The translations under genes and the position numbers were made by a program. 32,971 nt of DNA. Source: a virus. The number at the start of each line of letters is the position of its first letter. The first letter of the stretch is position 1. The stretch is taken from positions 1-32,971 of IMG/VR virus record IMGVR_UViG_3300050821_002755, one strand, 5' to 3'. Below the pieces are notes generated by a model. It was not told where the DNA came from. It did not search any database and saw nothing but the letters and a program-made list of their open reading frames with translations. Shown here in pieces: positions 10,521 through 18,462 of this stretch.

Positions 10521-11177
10521 ATGCCAAAGTACAAATATGATGATGATAACATACCAACATTCGAAATAGTTTTAAGTGATGATGATACCAGTCAAGGTAT
10601 TAGATTCATTAGTTTAGTTACTGATCCAGCTATTGATGTATTCGGGATGGCTTTTAGTAAAGATAAATCCTATGAACATCAATTTAAATCATTACCTGAT
10701 CAACAAATGATTGTTGGACCAACAATGATTCCTTATAAAAAGATTAACAGAATTGATAAAGCCACACAACAAAAATATTATGCAATATTTACTCCAGAAA
10801 CTATTATGAAGATAGTTGATAGGTTTAATTCAGGTAATAATAGTAAATCAATTAATATAGATCATAGTAATAGAATGGTACCTGGATATATCCAACAGAA
10901 TTGGATAGTATCAGACCCAGTTTATGATAAAAGTAAATATTATGGTTACAATTTGCAAATAGGATCTCATTTTGCTGAGATTAAAATCACTGATAAACAA
11001 TTTTGGGAAGAACAAGTTAAGGAAGGTGGTAGGTACTCTTTCTCTATTGAAGGGATGTTCGGTCAAACAGCCTATCAATTTAGTAGTGATGAACTATTGG
11101 AAATAGAGATGAACGCAATCATAGACCAGTTAAGCGAACAGGAGATTTTAGATATCTTAAATAGCTTAAAAAATTAA
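10521..11177 (+). CDS. Prohead protease, XkdF-like
   Basis: The 218-residue protein contains the hallmarks of the XkdF-type prohead serine protease: INIDHSNRMVPG (His115), a following WIVSDPVYDKSKYYGY segment, and GRYSFSIEGMFG (candidate Ser173 or Ser175) with adjacent Glu. These enzymes process scaffold and capsid during head maturation. It precedes a scaffold-like gene and the major capsid gene, the standard order. The acidic C-terminal tail (residues about 190-218) is helical and may contact the scaffold. Confidence 0.85.
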   Translation: MPKYKYDDDNIPTFEIVLSDDDTSQGIRFISLVTDPAIDVFGMAFSKDKSYEHQFKSLPDQQMIVGPTMIPYKKINRIDKATQQKYYAIFTPETIMKIVDRFNSGNNSKSINIDHSNRMVPGYIQQNWIVSDPVYDKSKYYGYNLQIGSHFAEIKITDKQFWEEQVKEGGRYSFSIEGMFGQTAYQFSSDELLEIEMNAIIDQLSEQEILDILNSLKN

Positions 11178-11242
11178 TCCTTAAATATAAAAAAAAGTAC
11201 TTTCTATATATATTATGTAGAGAACAATAAAATAATACACTT
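11178..11242 (+). promoter_or_regulatory. AT-rich leader before the capsid genes, possible late promoter
   Basis: The 65-bp gap contains an A-run, then TACTTTCTATATATATTATG at about 11200-11219, and a 24-base A-rich leader before the scaffold ATG. It only loosely resembles the five-copy promoter motif found elsewhere in the genome. Similar TATATATAT stretches precede the tape measure (about 7942-7953) and the small gene at 13666. A late promoter is possible but cannot be shown from sequence alone. Confidence 0.35.
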
Positions 11243-11911
11243 ATGAATAAAAACGAAGCAATGGAAAAAATTAAATCAACCCTTAAAGGATTGATGAAAT
11301 TCTCAAAAGAAATCGGAGTTGAGACTAAAATGGGTACATACGAATTAACTGATGGTACTAAAATTACTTGCGAAGGTGATGATTTAGCAGTTGGTGAAGT
11401 TGTATATCAATTAGATGACCAAGGTAATCAAACACCGTTAGAAGCAGGTACATATGTAATAAATGATGGTAGATCAATTACTGTTGATGAAAAAGGTTCT
11501 ATTACAGAATTAGCAACAGCAGAAGATGCACCACAGGAAGAAACAGAAACACCAGCAGATTCATTAGAACAATCAAAAGAAACTAAAATGGATGATGGCT
11601 TACCTGAAGATGGAACAGAAGACGCACCAGCGGCTGATGGAGACATTGAATCAAGAGTAGCAGATTTAGAATCACAACTTGCTGAAGTATTAACTATTCT
11701 TAACAAATTAGGTGATGGTCAAAACGAGGTTAATGAACAAATGATGTCAAAAATAGTTGAGATATCAAGAGAACCTGGTGATGAACCAATCAGATTACAA
11801 AAGAAAGGTTATGAAGCATTTGATAAATCTTCAAGTAAATTGAAAAAACAAAACGAAGCTATTCAAGATCTTAGAGATGAGATAAAAAGAAGAAGAGCAT
11901 TAGAAAACTAA
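11243..11911 (+). CDS. Head scaffolding protein
   Basis: A 222-residue, very acidic and low-complexity protein. It has a helical N-terminus, a central part with short beta repeats (GTYELTDGTKI and GTYVINDGRSI), an Ala/Glu/Asp/Pro-rich linker (about residues 90-130), and a C-terminal coiled coil (ESRVADLESQLAEVLTILNK) with a basic end (KRRRALEN). The position between protease and major capsid, together with this composition, marks it as the scaffold. There is no sequence family I can name. Confidence 0.75.
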   Translation: MNKNEAMEKIKSTLKGLMKFSKEIGVETKMGTYELTDGTKITCEGDDLAVGEVVYQLDDQGNQTPLEAGTYVINDGRSITVDEKGSITELATAEDAPQEETETPADSLEQSKETKMDDGLPEDGTEDAPAADGDIESRVADLESQLAEVLTILNKLGDGQNEVNEQMMSKIVEISREPGDEPIRLQKKGYEAFDKSSSKLKKQNEAIQDLRDEIKRRRALEN

Positions 11912-11938
11912 AATAAAAAATAAAAAAAGAAAAATAAT

Positions 11939-12967
11939 ATGGCAACACCAATTAATTCAACAGTAGTGTTATCTGCACTAACAAAATACATAGATCAACT
12001 GGGCAGACCAGAAATTATGACTGAGATCGTGTTGAGTGGTAGAACAGCTAAAATTGTTAATAAACAAACAGGCGTTAAATACCAACAAGCGATCAACTAT
12101 ATGACATCTCAGCTATTATGGCAGGCTACACAATGTGGTAACGCATTCACTTCTGCAACTGGTTCAGTAACATTAAATCAGCAAATTATGACAGTAACCC
12201 CTGTATCAATCATCGAAAACGTATGTTTAGTTGGTGCTGGTTCAATGGAACAGTACTGGACAGGTATGTTAATGACTAAAGGTTCTTACCAAGAAAAATT
12301 AACACCAGATGTATTCGCTAAAGCCTATGTAAGTGACAAAATTATGAAGATTCAAGACAGCATTGAAAAAGCAATCTGGCTTGGAATTGCGGGTGGAACA
12401 AACTCAGTATATCCAAATCTTAACTGGACAAATGGTTTCGTCTATCAATTAGAACAAACTGGAGCATCTGCATCAGTAATAATTGGTAACCCAACTTGGT
12501 CAGGTCCAATGCCAATATCTACATCATCTAGCGATTTATCAACAGTGAATTTCGTTAATGGTTTATTCACAGCAATACCTGAAAACGTATCAGATCAACC
12601 AGATCTTACATTGTTTATGAGTATATCTAACTTTAGAAACTATATTCTTGGTATGCAGAACTTAAATAGATATGACCCAACTTTCTTCTCTGTTAATCCA
12701 GATGGAGCAAATACTGAGAGATTATCTTGGAGTTACTTACACCCAGGAACTAACCTTAGAGTTGTTGGTACATCAGGTCTATTAGGATCAAATAAAATGG
12801 TAGCATCACCTGCAAGTATAATGTTTGTAGGAACTGATAACGAGGGTGAAGAAGAACAATTTGAAATATGGTTCTCACAAGACTATAATGCAATTGGATT
12901 CAGATCTCAATTCAAATTAGGAACTAACATCGTTTATCCTCAGTACGTAGTAGAATACAAAGGGTAA
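11939..12967 (+). CDS. Major capsid protein
   Basis: A 342-residue protein directly after the protease and scaffold genes, with richer codon usage than the accessory genes, as expected for a very highly expressed protein. It has a helical N-terminus (LTKYIDQLGRPEIMTEIVL), a long middle with a spine-helix-like segment (YVSDKIMKIQDSIEKAIWLGI), and a C-terminal beta part (EIWFSQDYNAIGFRSQFKLG). The layout and size fit an HK97-fold capsid of the type seen in Bacteroidota phages. Assignment rests on gene order plus these features. Confidence 0.8.
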   Translation: MATPINSTVVLSALTKYIDQLGRPEIMTEIVLSGRTAKIVNKQTGVKYQQAINYMTSQLLWQATQCGNAFTSATGSVTLNQQIMTVTPVSIIENVCLVGAGSMEQYWTGMLMTKGSYQEKLTPDVFAKAYVSDKIMKIQDSIEKAIWLGIAGGTNSVYPNLNWTNGFVYQLEQTGASASVIIGNPTWSGPMPISTSSSDLSTVNFVNGLFTAIPENVSDQPDLTLFMSISNFRNYILGMQNLNRYDPTFFSVNPDGANTERLSWSYLHPGTNLRVVGTSGLLGSNKMVASPASIMFVGTDNEGEEEQFEIWFSQDYNAIGFRSQFKLGTNIVYPQYVVEYKG

Positions 12968-12988
12968 TTTAAATTAAAATGAATAATC

Positions 12989-13007
12989 GGGTGTGTTAAT
13001 CACACCC
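12989..13007 (+). terminator. Hairpin between capsid and tail-tube genes
   Basis: A perfect 7-bp stem (GGGTGTG / CACACCC) with a 5-base loop. The downstream tract is TTAAATAAAAA, without a real T-run, so it is a weak terminator or an mRNA-stabilising or processing hairpin that lets the capsid message be more abundant than the next gene. Confidence 0.55.
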
Positions 13008-13031
13008 TTAAATAAAAATAACTAAAAACAA

Positions 13032-13556
13032 ATGGCACTAAATTGCTCACTTTCAGCTGGTTACCAGTTACCTTGTAGAAGTACAGGTGGTATTCAGGAA
13101 ATATATATAGGAACATATAATGGTAATGCATTACAATACATTTTTGGAACAGACAGTTCTATTATAGGATTTACTGGTTCAACTGTATCTTTCTATGGTT
13201 TCCAACAACCAGCACAGATAGGTTCTTATGTAGAAGCAGGACAAGGTTCTATTGAAAACGGTACATTCTTCTATGAAGGTACATTAGAAATGACACTACA
13301 ACAAATGACTCAAGCACTTGCAAACACAATTAATACTTTAGGTATTGGTAGATGGAGAGCAATCTTGTTAGATCAAAATGGTTTATATTGGTTAGTCGGA
13401 AGACAAAATGCAGTATATGTCACAACATCTACACCATCACTTGGTAAAGCATTTGGAGATTTAAACGGTACGGTAATAACATTCCAATCAGATGAACCTC
13501 TTACAATTACAAATGTATCTCAAGCAGCTGCATTATCAGTAATAGTTCAACCTTAA
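13032..13556 (+). CDS. Major tail tube protein
   Basis: A 174-residue beta-rich protein beginning MALNCSLSAGYQLPCRSTGG, followed by GIQEIYIGTYNGNALQY and a GRWRAILLDQNGLYWLVGR segment (about residues 110-128). I recognise this pattern from tail tube-type proteins in Bacteroidota phages, which carry the same start, 'STVSFYGF' block and 'DLNGTVITFQ' block. It follows the capsid gene and is bracketed by hairpins, which suits separately controlled high expression. A 51-bp piece of this gene (13089-13139) is also found, diverged, in the GIY-YIG gene at 28608-28658. Confidence 0.75.
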   Translation: MALNCSLSAGYQLPCRSTGGIQEIYIGTYNGNALQYIFGTDSSIIGFTGSTVSFYGFQQPAQIGSYVEAGQGSIENGTFFYEGTLEMTLQQMTQALANTINTLGIGRWRAILLDQNGLYWLVGRQNAVYVTTSTPSLGKAFGDLNGTVITFQSDEPLTITNVSQAAALSVIVQP

Positions 13557-13591
13557 TAAACTTTATTTCTTACTTATCGGAAATTAAAATT

Positions 13592-13625
13592 AAGCCCTTA
13601 TTCTAAAAAAGTAGGGGTTTTTTTT
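13592..13625 (+). terminator. Rho-independent terminator after the tail-tube gene
   Basis: A 10-bp stem with three G-U pairs (AAGCCCTTAT with GTAGGGGTTT), loop TCTAAAAAA, runs directly into eight or so T residues. It is the clearest intrinsic terminator of the rightward strand and separates capsid/tail-tube transcription from the portal group. Confidence 0.85.
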
Positions 13626-13665
13626 ATTGTTAAGTATAAAAAATACAAAAAATATATATATAATT

Positions 13666-13884
13666 ATGGAAATAAGATTAAAAGAAGGCTATTTGAATAC
13701 AGTTTTATCAGATCCCTTCACCGGAAAGATGCAAAGTCTAAGATTTTTATCAAAAGATATGTATATACACTATTATAATAGAGGATATCAATACCTTTTT
13801 GAAGAAATATTACCAATTGAAGAAGAAAAACCTGTAGAAGAGGATAAAATTGAAATTGAAATAGAAAATGATAAATCTGAATAA
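13666..13884 (+). CDS. Small acidic protein of the head-tail module
   Basis: A 72-residue protein with a compact N-terminal domain (MEIRLKEGYLNTVLSDPFTG, then YIHYYNRGYQYLFEE) and a very acidic tail (EEEKPVEEDKIEIEIENDKSE in part). ATG at 13666 is preferred to an in-frame TTG at 13627, because an AT-rich tract typical of starts in this genome lies directly before it. It overlaps the next gene by 17 bp. The family is not recognised; position suggests a small structural or assembly factor. Confidence 0.65.
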   Translation: MEIRLKEGYLNTVLSDPFTGKMQSLRFLSKDMYIHYYNRGYQYLFEEILPIEEEKPVEEDKIEIEIENDKSE

Positions 13885-14329
13885 CAATGGATCAACTTTA
13901 GTAACTGTAACTTTGTATGAACAATGTGTAAATATATTTAATCCATATTTTACTTGGTCATTAACAAGGAAAGGTAGTCAAGAAACAATAATCTTTACTG
14001 CTGATGATATTTCTAATGCCCCATATTATTACAACTCATTTACATTTTCAGTTGCAACATATTCTATTAGTGATACACAAATGTATTGGAACCCAGTTAC
14101 TTTTACATATAGTAACCCACCAGCAAACGGATTAACTCAAGGTGTTATTCCTATTTACCCAGGTGAGTGGGAATATAAAGTTTATGAACAATCACAACCA
14201 TATATTTTGAGTACTCAATCAGCAGTAGGATTAGTTGAAGTTGGATTATTAATAGTTCCTTATACTCAATCAGCAACACCTAATTACACTAATAACACAA
14301 GAAATATACCTGTATATAAAAATAATTAA
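13868..14329 (+). CDS. Probable head-closure / connector-type structural protein
   Basis: A 153-residue beta-rich protein. A conserved-looking C-terminal strand pair (GEWEYKVYEQSQPYILSTQS, then GLVEVGLLIV) is familiar from small structural proteins placed next to portals in Bacteroidota phages. It starts within the end of the preceding gene and lies 5 bp before the portal. Role inferred from position. Confidence 0.55.
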   Translation: MINLNNNGSTLVTVTLYEQCVNIFNPYFTWSLTRKGSQETIIFTADDISNAPYYYNSFTFSVATYSISDTQMYWNPVTFTYSNPPANGLTQGVIPIYPGEWEYKVYEQSQPYILSTQSAVGLVEVGLLIVPYTQSATPNYTNNTRNIPVYKNN

Positions 14330-14334
14330 TAACA

Positions 14335-15678
14335 ATGGATAAGAAACCAATGAGGTCAGAAAGAATGGAATTTGCTAAGTATGATATCCCACAATATTTG
14401 GAGAAACCAAATAAACAAAAAGGTTATATCAGTTATGGTGATGATAATATGTACGCGCAATATCTAATATCATTATTGGCTAAGTCATCAGTACACGCAG
14501 CAATAGTTAAAGATAAAGCAACTATGGTAGGTGGTCAAGGATGGATTAAAGATAATCTTGGTGTCGATACAATGATGTTCCTAAAGAACGCTAGAAACCC
14601 AATGGACCTAGATGAAATAATGTATAGATGTGGATATGATATGGAAATATATGGTTCATTTGCTCTTAACATTATTTGGGATAAAGCAAGAGAAACTATC
14701 TCTGAAATTAATTATATAGACTGTTCTAAAATAAGAATACAAACACCTGATCCAGATGCTAAGTATGACAAATCAACTACAGAGAATTATTTTATAAGTG
14801 ATGGTTGGGAAAATGAAAGAAAATATCCACCAGTTTTATACCCAGGTTTCTCTACTGTCAATAGAAAGAAAGCCAGTCAGATTTATTATGTCAAAGCACA
14901 TAGAGCAGGTACAGAATATTATGGACAACCAGAATATTTACCAGCTGTCAATTGGATAGAATTAGAATGGCAAATATCTCAATATCATTTAAGTGGTGTT
15001 GTAAATGGATTCCATCCAGGATTCTTAGTTAATTGGCCAATTGGTCAAGCTTCAGATGAAGAGATGAATCAGCTTGTAGCAAGGCTTAAAAATCAATTTG
15101 CAGGTGCCTCACAGACTAACGAACCAATCTTTACCTTCCCTGAAAGAAAAGAGGATGCACCAGAGTTTATTCCACTAGAAGAAAATACTTCTGATAAAAG
15201 ATTTATTCAATTGAATGATATGGTAAAAGAAGGTATATACCACGCACATAGAGTTACTAATCCAGAGCTATTTGGTATTAATGTTTCTGGTAAAGGTGGA
15301 TTACAGATTGGTGATAAAAATTCTATGATGGAAAGTCTAGAGATATTTCAAAATAAATATGTCACACCTAACCAAAGGATATTAGAAAAAGTATTCAATA
15401 GATTAGCACAGATTAATGCTATTAACGATAGACTTTATATTCAGAAATATTCAGAACAATTTAGGAAGATAGATACTAATATTCCTGATGTGTTATCAAT
15501 CTTGGAAGCAGCAATAGAACCTATTCAAAAATATTGGATATTAGTTCAGAATGGTTATACACACGAGATAGCATCTAAACTTACTCAGTATAAGGAAGGT
15601 AATATGATCGATCCAACACCAGAAAAAGTTACTACACCAGTTGTAGATAAAACTAAACCAACTATCAATGCAAACTAA
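14335..15678 (+). CDS. Portal protein
   Basis: A 447-residue protein with the HK97-type portal pattern: early GYISYGDDNMYAQYLISLL and a VHAAIVKDKATMVGGQGW segment, then the central AGTEYYGQPEYLPAVNWIELE (about residues 190-210), and the helical stem with LNDMVKEGIYHAHRVTNPELFG. The C-terminal part is helical, ending in a Thr/Pro-rich tail. The portal forms the DNA entry ring in the capsid vertex. It overlaps the connector gene by 11 bp. Confidence 0.88.
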   Translation: MDKKPMRSERMEFAKYDIPQYLEKPNKQKGYISYGDDNMYAQYLISLLAKSSVHAAIVKDKATMVGGQGWIKDNLGVDTMMFLKNARNPMDLDEIMYRCGYDMEIYGSFALNIIWDKARETISEINYIDCSKIRIQTPDPDAKYDKSTTENYFISDGWENERKYPPVLYPGFSTVNRKKASQIYYVKAHRAGTEYYGQPEYLPAVNWIELEWQISQYHLSGVVNGFHPGFLVNWPIGQASDEEMNQLVARLKNQFAGASQTNEPIFTFPERKEDAPEFIPLEENTSDKRFIQLNDMVKEGIYHAHRVTNPELFGINVSGKGGLQIGDKNSMMESLEIFQNKYVTPNQRILEKVFNRLAQINAINDRLYIQKYSEQFRKIDTNIPDVLSILEAAIEPIQKYWILVQNGYTHEIASKLTQYKEGNMIDPTPEKVTTPVVDKTKPTINAN

Positions 15679-16285
15679 TGAAGCCTTCTTTGTCACACCA
15701 CAATATATATTCGATAATTATTCTCTTTACCTAGATGATAATATTGATGAGAATTCAATCAATAGTGCTATACTATTGGCTCAGGATAAGTTCACACAAT
15801 CTGCTTTAGGTTTCACTTTATACAGAAAGTATATAAATGATATATCAGCATTTTATAATGGAGGTGCTCCTCTAGGAACACATTATCAAATGTTATTTGA
15901 GAACTGGATACAAAAAGAAGTTTCTTTATGGGCTCTATGGATAGCATATCCAAGTCTTCATATTAAGGCTACAAACAAATCTATTGTAACTAAACACTCT
16001 GATAACAGTAACGCTGTCACTTTAAAAGAGGTTGATTATATGAGAAATGATATTCAATCATCAGCTATGTTCTATGACTCAAGAATCAGAGAAGAGATAT
16101 TAAACTACCCACAGAATTTCCCAGAATATTTTACAATTACTGGTGTGGATAGAATCATTCCTAAATCATTAGTATATAGAGGAAGTATTTACTTAAATCC
16201 AACTCTTAGAAAAAGTAATGGATATGGTAGTAAAGGATGTCCTGGATGTCCAAATGATGGTATAGGAACAAATTTAAATTGGTAA
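15668..16285 (+). CDS. Head-tail connector protein (adaptor-like)
   Basis: A 205-residue protein starting within the portal gene. The N-terminal helix (NEAFFVTPQYIFDNYSLYLD, NSINSAILLAQDKFTQSALG) resembles the head-tail connector family next to portals in Bacteroidota phages. A Cys/Gly-rich tail (SKGCPGCPNDGIGTNL) is unusual and might bind metal. The function as an adaptor between portal and tail is inferred from family and position. Confidence 0.65.
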   Translation: MQTNEAFFVTPQYIFDNYSLYLDDNIDENSINSAILLAQDKFTQSALGFTLYRKYINDISAFYNGGAPLGTHYQMLFENWIQKEVSLWALWIAYPSLHIKATNKSIVTKHSDNSNAVTLKEVDYMRNDIQSSAMFYDSRIREEILNYPQNFPEYFTITGVDRIIPKSLVYRGSIYLNPTLRKSNGYGSKGCPGCPNDGIGTNLNW

Positions 16286-16290
16286 TAAAT

Positions 16291-16434
16291 ATGAAGAAAA
16301 ATAAAAGGATCAGTAAGGATGATAAAAAACTTTTAGAATTCCTAAAGTTATATCAAAAAAAACAAAATAAAGTAAATGATACTATTAAGCAGCCATACGG
16401 ATGTAGTAACACCGAGATTAAACCTAAGTTATAA
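16291..16434 (+). CDS. Small basic ORF overlapping the peptidase start
   Basis: A 47-residue Lys-rich ORF (MKKNKRISKDDKKLLEFLKL and onward) that starts 6 bases after the connector stop and overlaps the peptidase by 59 bp in another frame. The first 30 residues look like a real amphipathic helix; the last 17 look like shadow translation of the peptidase gene. It may only serve to carry ribosomes to the peptidase ATG. A frameshift joining it to the peptidase is unlikely because the peptidase frame has TAA directly before its ATG. Confidence 0.45.
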   Translation: MKKNKRISKDDKKLLEFLKLYQKKQNKVNDTIKQPYGCSNTEIKPKL

Positions 16435-16942
16435 TGGAGGTAATCACTATGGTCTATTAGATAATTTCATTGGAATATTAACAACATATTTAACATTATA
16501 TTCTTCACCAGCAATCAGATTGTTAGAGAAAGAAAGTAAGATATCTATCTATCATAATACAATGGAAGAATTTGGTATATTACACAACGCACCAAAGTTA
16601 TTTGAAGGTGATATTGTTATTAATATTGATGTATGTTCTAATAATGAATATGATAATTATGATATTGCAATTGAAAATATATATGGTATAGAAAATATTA
16701 ATAGCGTAATTGAAAATTTAGAATGGGAAGGATATAAAATACTTAAAAAAGAATATACTGGTGATTTAGAAGATGAGGATGAAGCTTTTGAATGGATAAA
16801 AAAACAACAGCCTGTGTTATCTTTCATTATTCCGATACAATCGAGGGGTAATGGATGGCATAAGGAAAACTCTATAATTTCAAATGAGGTTGTACTTAAA
16901 GCATCTGAATGTTTAAGTCGATTAATTTGTTATTTATTATAA
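16376..16942 (+). CDS. M28/M20/M42-type co-catalytic metallopeptidase
   Basis: The 188-residue protein has a full set of residues expected in a two-metal amino- or carboxypeptidase: SSHTDVV (His7, Asp9), GLLDNFIG (bridging Asp29), MEEFGIL (Glu64 general base, Glu65 ligand), VINIDV (Asp85) and GNGWHKENS (His162). It is shorter than typical family members and starts almost at the first metal ligand, so it is a minimal catalytic domain. The next two genes encode small membrane proteins, so this is the lysis position, where phages of this kind often carry an amidase. Inference: a peptidoglycan peptidase used for lysis, or a processing peptidase. The catalytic family call is strong; the substrate is unknown. 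Confidence 0.75.
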   Translation: MILLSSHTDVVTPRLNLSYNGGNHYGLLDNFIGILTTYLTLYSSPAIRLLEKESKISIYHNTMEEFGILHNAPKLFEGDIVINIDVCSNNEYDNYDIAIENIYGIENINSVIENLEWEGYKILKKEYTGDLEDEDEAFEWIKKQQPVLSFIIPIQSRGNGWHKENSIISNEVVLKASECLSRLICYLL

Positions 16943-16956
16943 AATAAAAATTAGAA

Positions 16957-17133
16957 ATGGACGAATCACTTAAAAGTATTATACCTGGAGTATGCGCAGG
17001 AATGATTACTAACGAAATCACAAACAGCTTATTTGCAACATTATTTATTGCTTTCCTGACAGGTATGGTAGCCTATATAGGACAATTAATTATCAAATGG
17101 GTAATCAAAGAAATTAAAAAATTTAAAATTTAA
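16957..17133 (+). CDS. Small membrane protein, holin-like candidate
   Basis: A 58-residue protein (MDESLKSIIPGVCAGMITNE at the start) with one strong hydrophobic helix (SLFATLFIAFLTGMVAYIGQ, about residues 24-43) that may extend to residue 50, and a Lys-rich C-terminus (KEIKKFKI). It lies 14 bp after the peptidase and 10 bp before another membrane protein. Size, charge and position fit a class III-type holin or antiholin. Confidence 0.65.
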   Translation: MDESLKSIIPGVCAGMITNEITNSLFATLFIAFLTGMVAYIGQLIIKWVIKEIKKFKI

Positions 17134-17143
17134 ATATTAAAGA

Positions 17144-17359
17144 ATGATTAAACGAATCTGGGACGTTTTAAGCAACATTTTATCTGAGGAAGGTAATCTA
17201 TCATCAAAAAGATTAGCGGGCTTCCTTGCGCTCCTAAATGCTATTGTTTTAGGATATATGAGTCTTAAATATAATGTATCAAATACTATTTTTGACGGCT
17301 TCTTATGGTTTAGTTCGGGATGTTTTGGTCTTAGTGTAATAGATAAATTTGTAAAATAA
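17144..17359 (+). CDS. Holin-like two-helix membrane protein
   Basis: A 71-residue protein with an N-terminal amphipathic part (IKRIWDVLSNILSEEGNLSS) and two hydrophobic segments (about residues 25-42 and 50-66) separated by a short loop. The pattern 'SEEGNLSSKR' followed by two membrane helices is one I associate with putative holins of Bacteroidota phages. Last gene of the rightward virion block. Confidence 0.65.
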   Translation: MIKRIWDVLSNILSEEGNLSSKRLAGFLALLNAIVLGYMSLKYNVSNTIFDGFLWFSSGCFGLSVIDKFVK

Positions 17360-17387
17360 AAAACCCGGAGTATCTCTACTTACCGGG
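17355..17387 (-). terminator. Terminator between convergent transcription units
   Basis: Stem CCCGG+AGTA / TACT+TA+CCGGG at 17364-17387. On the minus strand the hairpin is followed by TTTTTTATTTT, making it an intrinsic terminator for the leftward operon ending with the lipoprotein. The same hairpin would lie just after the stop of the rightward holin-like gene, but without a T-run on that side. Confidence 0.8.
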
Positions 17388-17429
17388 CGACGAAATCACG
17401 CGTCTTATATAAAGAATAAACAAAGAAGT

Positions 17430-17612
17430 TTAAAAAGGAGGAGTATATGTTCCTGGAGGAATTGATCCATCAGGCATACATTGACCACTTTGTATAATAT
17501 ACACATATCCTGGACCACAAGGTGATGTTGGGGTTGGTGCTGGTGCAACTGATTCTTTTTTACAAGATGCCATCAAGGCAATTACTGATAATGCTAAGAT
17601 AATTTTTTTCAT
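17430..17612 (-). CDS. Short proline-rich lipoprotein (o-spanin or exclusion candidate)
   Basis: A 60-residue protein with a clear lipoprotein signal peptide: Lys-rich start, hydrophobic core (IILALSVIAL), lipobox-like MASC with the lipidated Cys17, followed by KKE. The mature part is only 43 residues, Pro-rich (PAPTPTSP and PPGTYTPPF) with two further Cys. Size and proline content recall Rz1-type outer-membrane spanins, and the neighbouring holin-like genes fit. However, it is transcribed in the opposite direction with the early-looking operon, and no partner inner-membrane spanin is seen. A superinfection-exclusion lipoprotein is the alternative. Confidence 0.75.
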   Translation of the reverse strand: MKKIILALSVIALMASCKKESVAPAPTPTSPCGPGYVYIIQSGQCMPDGSIPPGTYTPPF

Positions 17613-17659
17613 TTTGTTTATTATTTTTATTTTGATATTGTAAATATATATCTATTCTT

Positions 17660-17935
17660 TTAATCTACCAAATTATTTTTATCCTCTTCAATATGCCGAT
17701 TCATTGTATTAATCCTATCATCAATTAACTGCATTGTTCTATCAAATGCAATTTTAATTAATTCATCCTTAGATGAAGTTTTTTCTTTTTCATAGAATAT
17801 ATTTATATACTTTAATGTAGGTACTTTTCTATTCCATCTCGATTTGCTTTTCATTTCAAAATATTCATCCAAGGTCTGTCTATGTAATAAACCAACATAT
17901 TTTTTAAGAAACTTATAATCTATTTCACTTTCCAT
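17660..17935 (-). CDS. Hypothetical protein, Lys/Glu-rich
   Basis: A 91-residue protein from the ATG at 17935, which follows the upstream stop in a TAATATG junction; a longer start at 17968 would overlap the upstream gene by 32 bp and is less likely. It is mostly helical (ESEIDYKFLKKYVGLLHRQT; DELIKIAFDRTMQLIDDRIN). No family recognised. Fifth gene of the leftward operon. Confidence 0.65.
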   Translation of the reverse strand: MESEIDYKFLKKYVGLLHRQTLDEYFEMKSKSRWNRKVPTLKYINIFYEKEKTSSKDELIKIAFDRTMQLIDDRINTMNRHIEEDKNNLVD

Positions 17936-17936
17936 A

Positions 17937-18161
17937 TTAAATTTTAAATTTTTTTTTGAAGTAATCATCCAATGAACTTATACCTACTATTAATAAATAG
18001 ACTAATATAATAAATGATGTCATTATTATGAATGGTAACCATACCGCCAAGTAATGATTAGTTTTACTTATTACACAATATATACTACCAATGACACCAC
18101 ATATCAATAATATTGAAGGCATAGTTAATATACTTGATCCATTTTTAGATGGTATTCTCAT
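17937..18161 (-). CDS. Small two-helix membrane protein
   Basis: A 74-residue protein with two hydrophobic segments (ILLICGVIGSIYCVI about residues 17-31, and WLPFIIMTSFIILVYLLIVG about 41-60) and a basic C-terminus (YFKKKFKI). It overlaps the upstream gene by 17 bp; a later Met14 start is possible. Unknown role; small membrane proteins in early operons often act on host physiology or exclusion, but nothing here proves that. Confidence 0.65.
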   Translation of the reverse strand: MRIPSKNGSSILTMPSILLICGVIGSIYCVISKTNHYLAVWLPFIIMTSFIILVYLLIVGISSLDDYFKKKFKI

Positions 18162-18462
18162 ATAGTATTGTATCTAATTTTTTATCTCTTTTTAATTCAA
18201 TCATAAATGGTATTGGTAGAGATTCAATTGCATTTATTAAATTAAGGACATCAGTATCAGTATCTCTAATTGTATATACTTTTTCACTTACTTCCGTATA
18301 ATTTACTTCAAATACCAACCAACTTTTATAATCATTATCATAATGAATATTAATTTTACCATCATACCTTTTAATAATAAAATCATAAAATAACTGATAC
18401 TTATATGATTTAGCGTTAATAAAATAATCTAAGTCAAGTTCTTTCTTTTTAAACCATCTCAT
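18145..18462 (-). CDS. Hypothetical protein starting MRWFKKKE
   Basis: A 105-residue alpha/beta protein. Its first residues (MRWFKKKE) nearly repeat those of the next upstream gene (MGWFKKKE), although the rest of the two proteins differs. The start overlaps the upstream stop by one base. No family recognised. Confidence 0.65.
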   Translation of the reverse strand: MRWFKKKELDLDYFINAKSYKYQLFYDFIIKRYDGKINIHYDNDYKSWLVFEVNYTEVSEKVYTIRDTDTDVLNLINAIESLPIPFMIELKRDKKLDTILYENTI

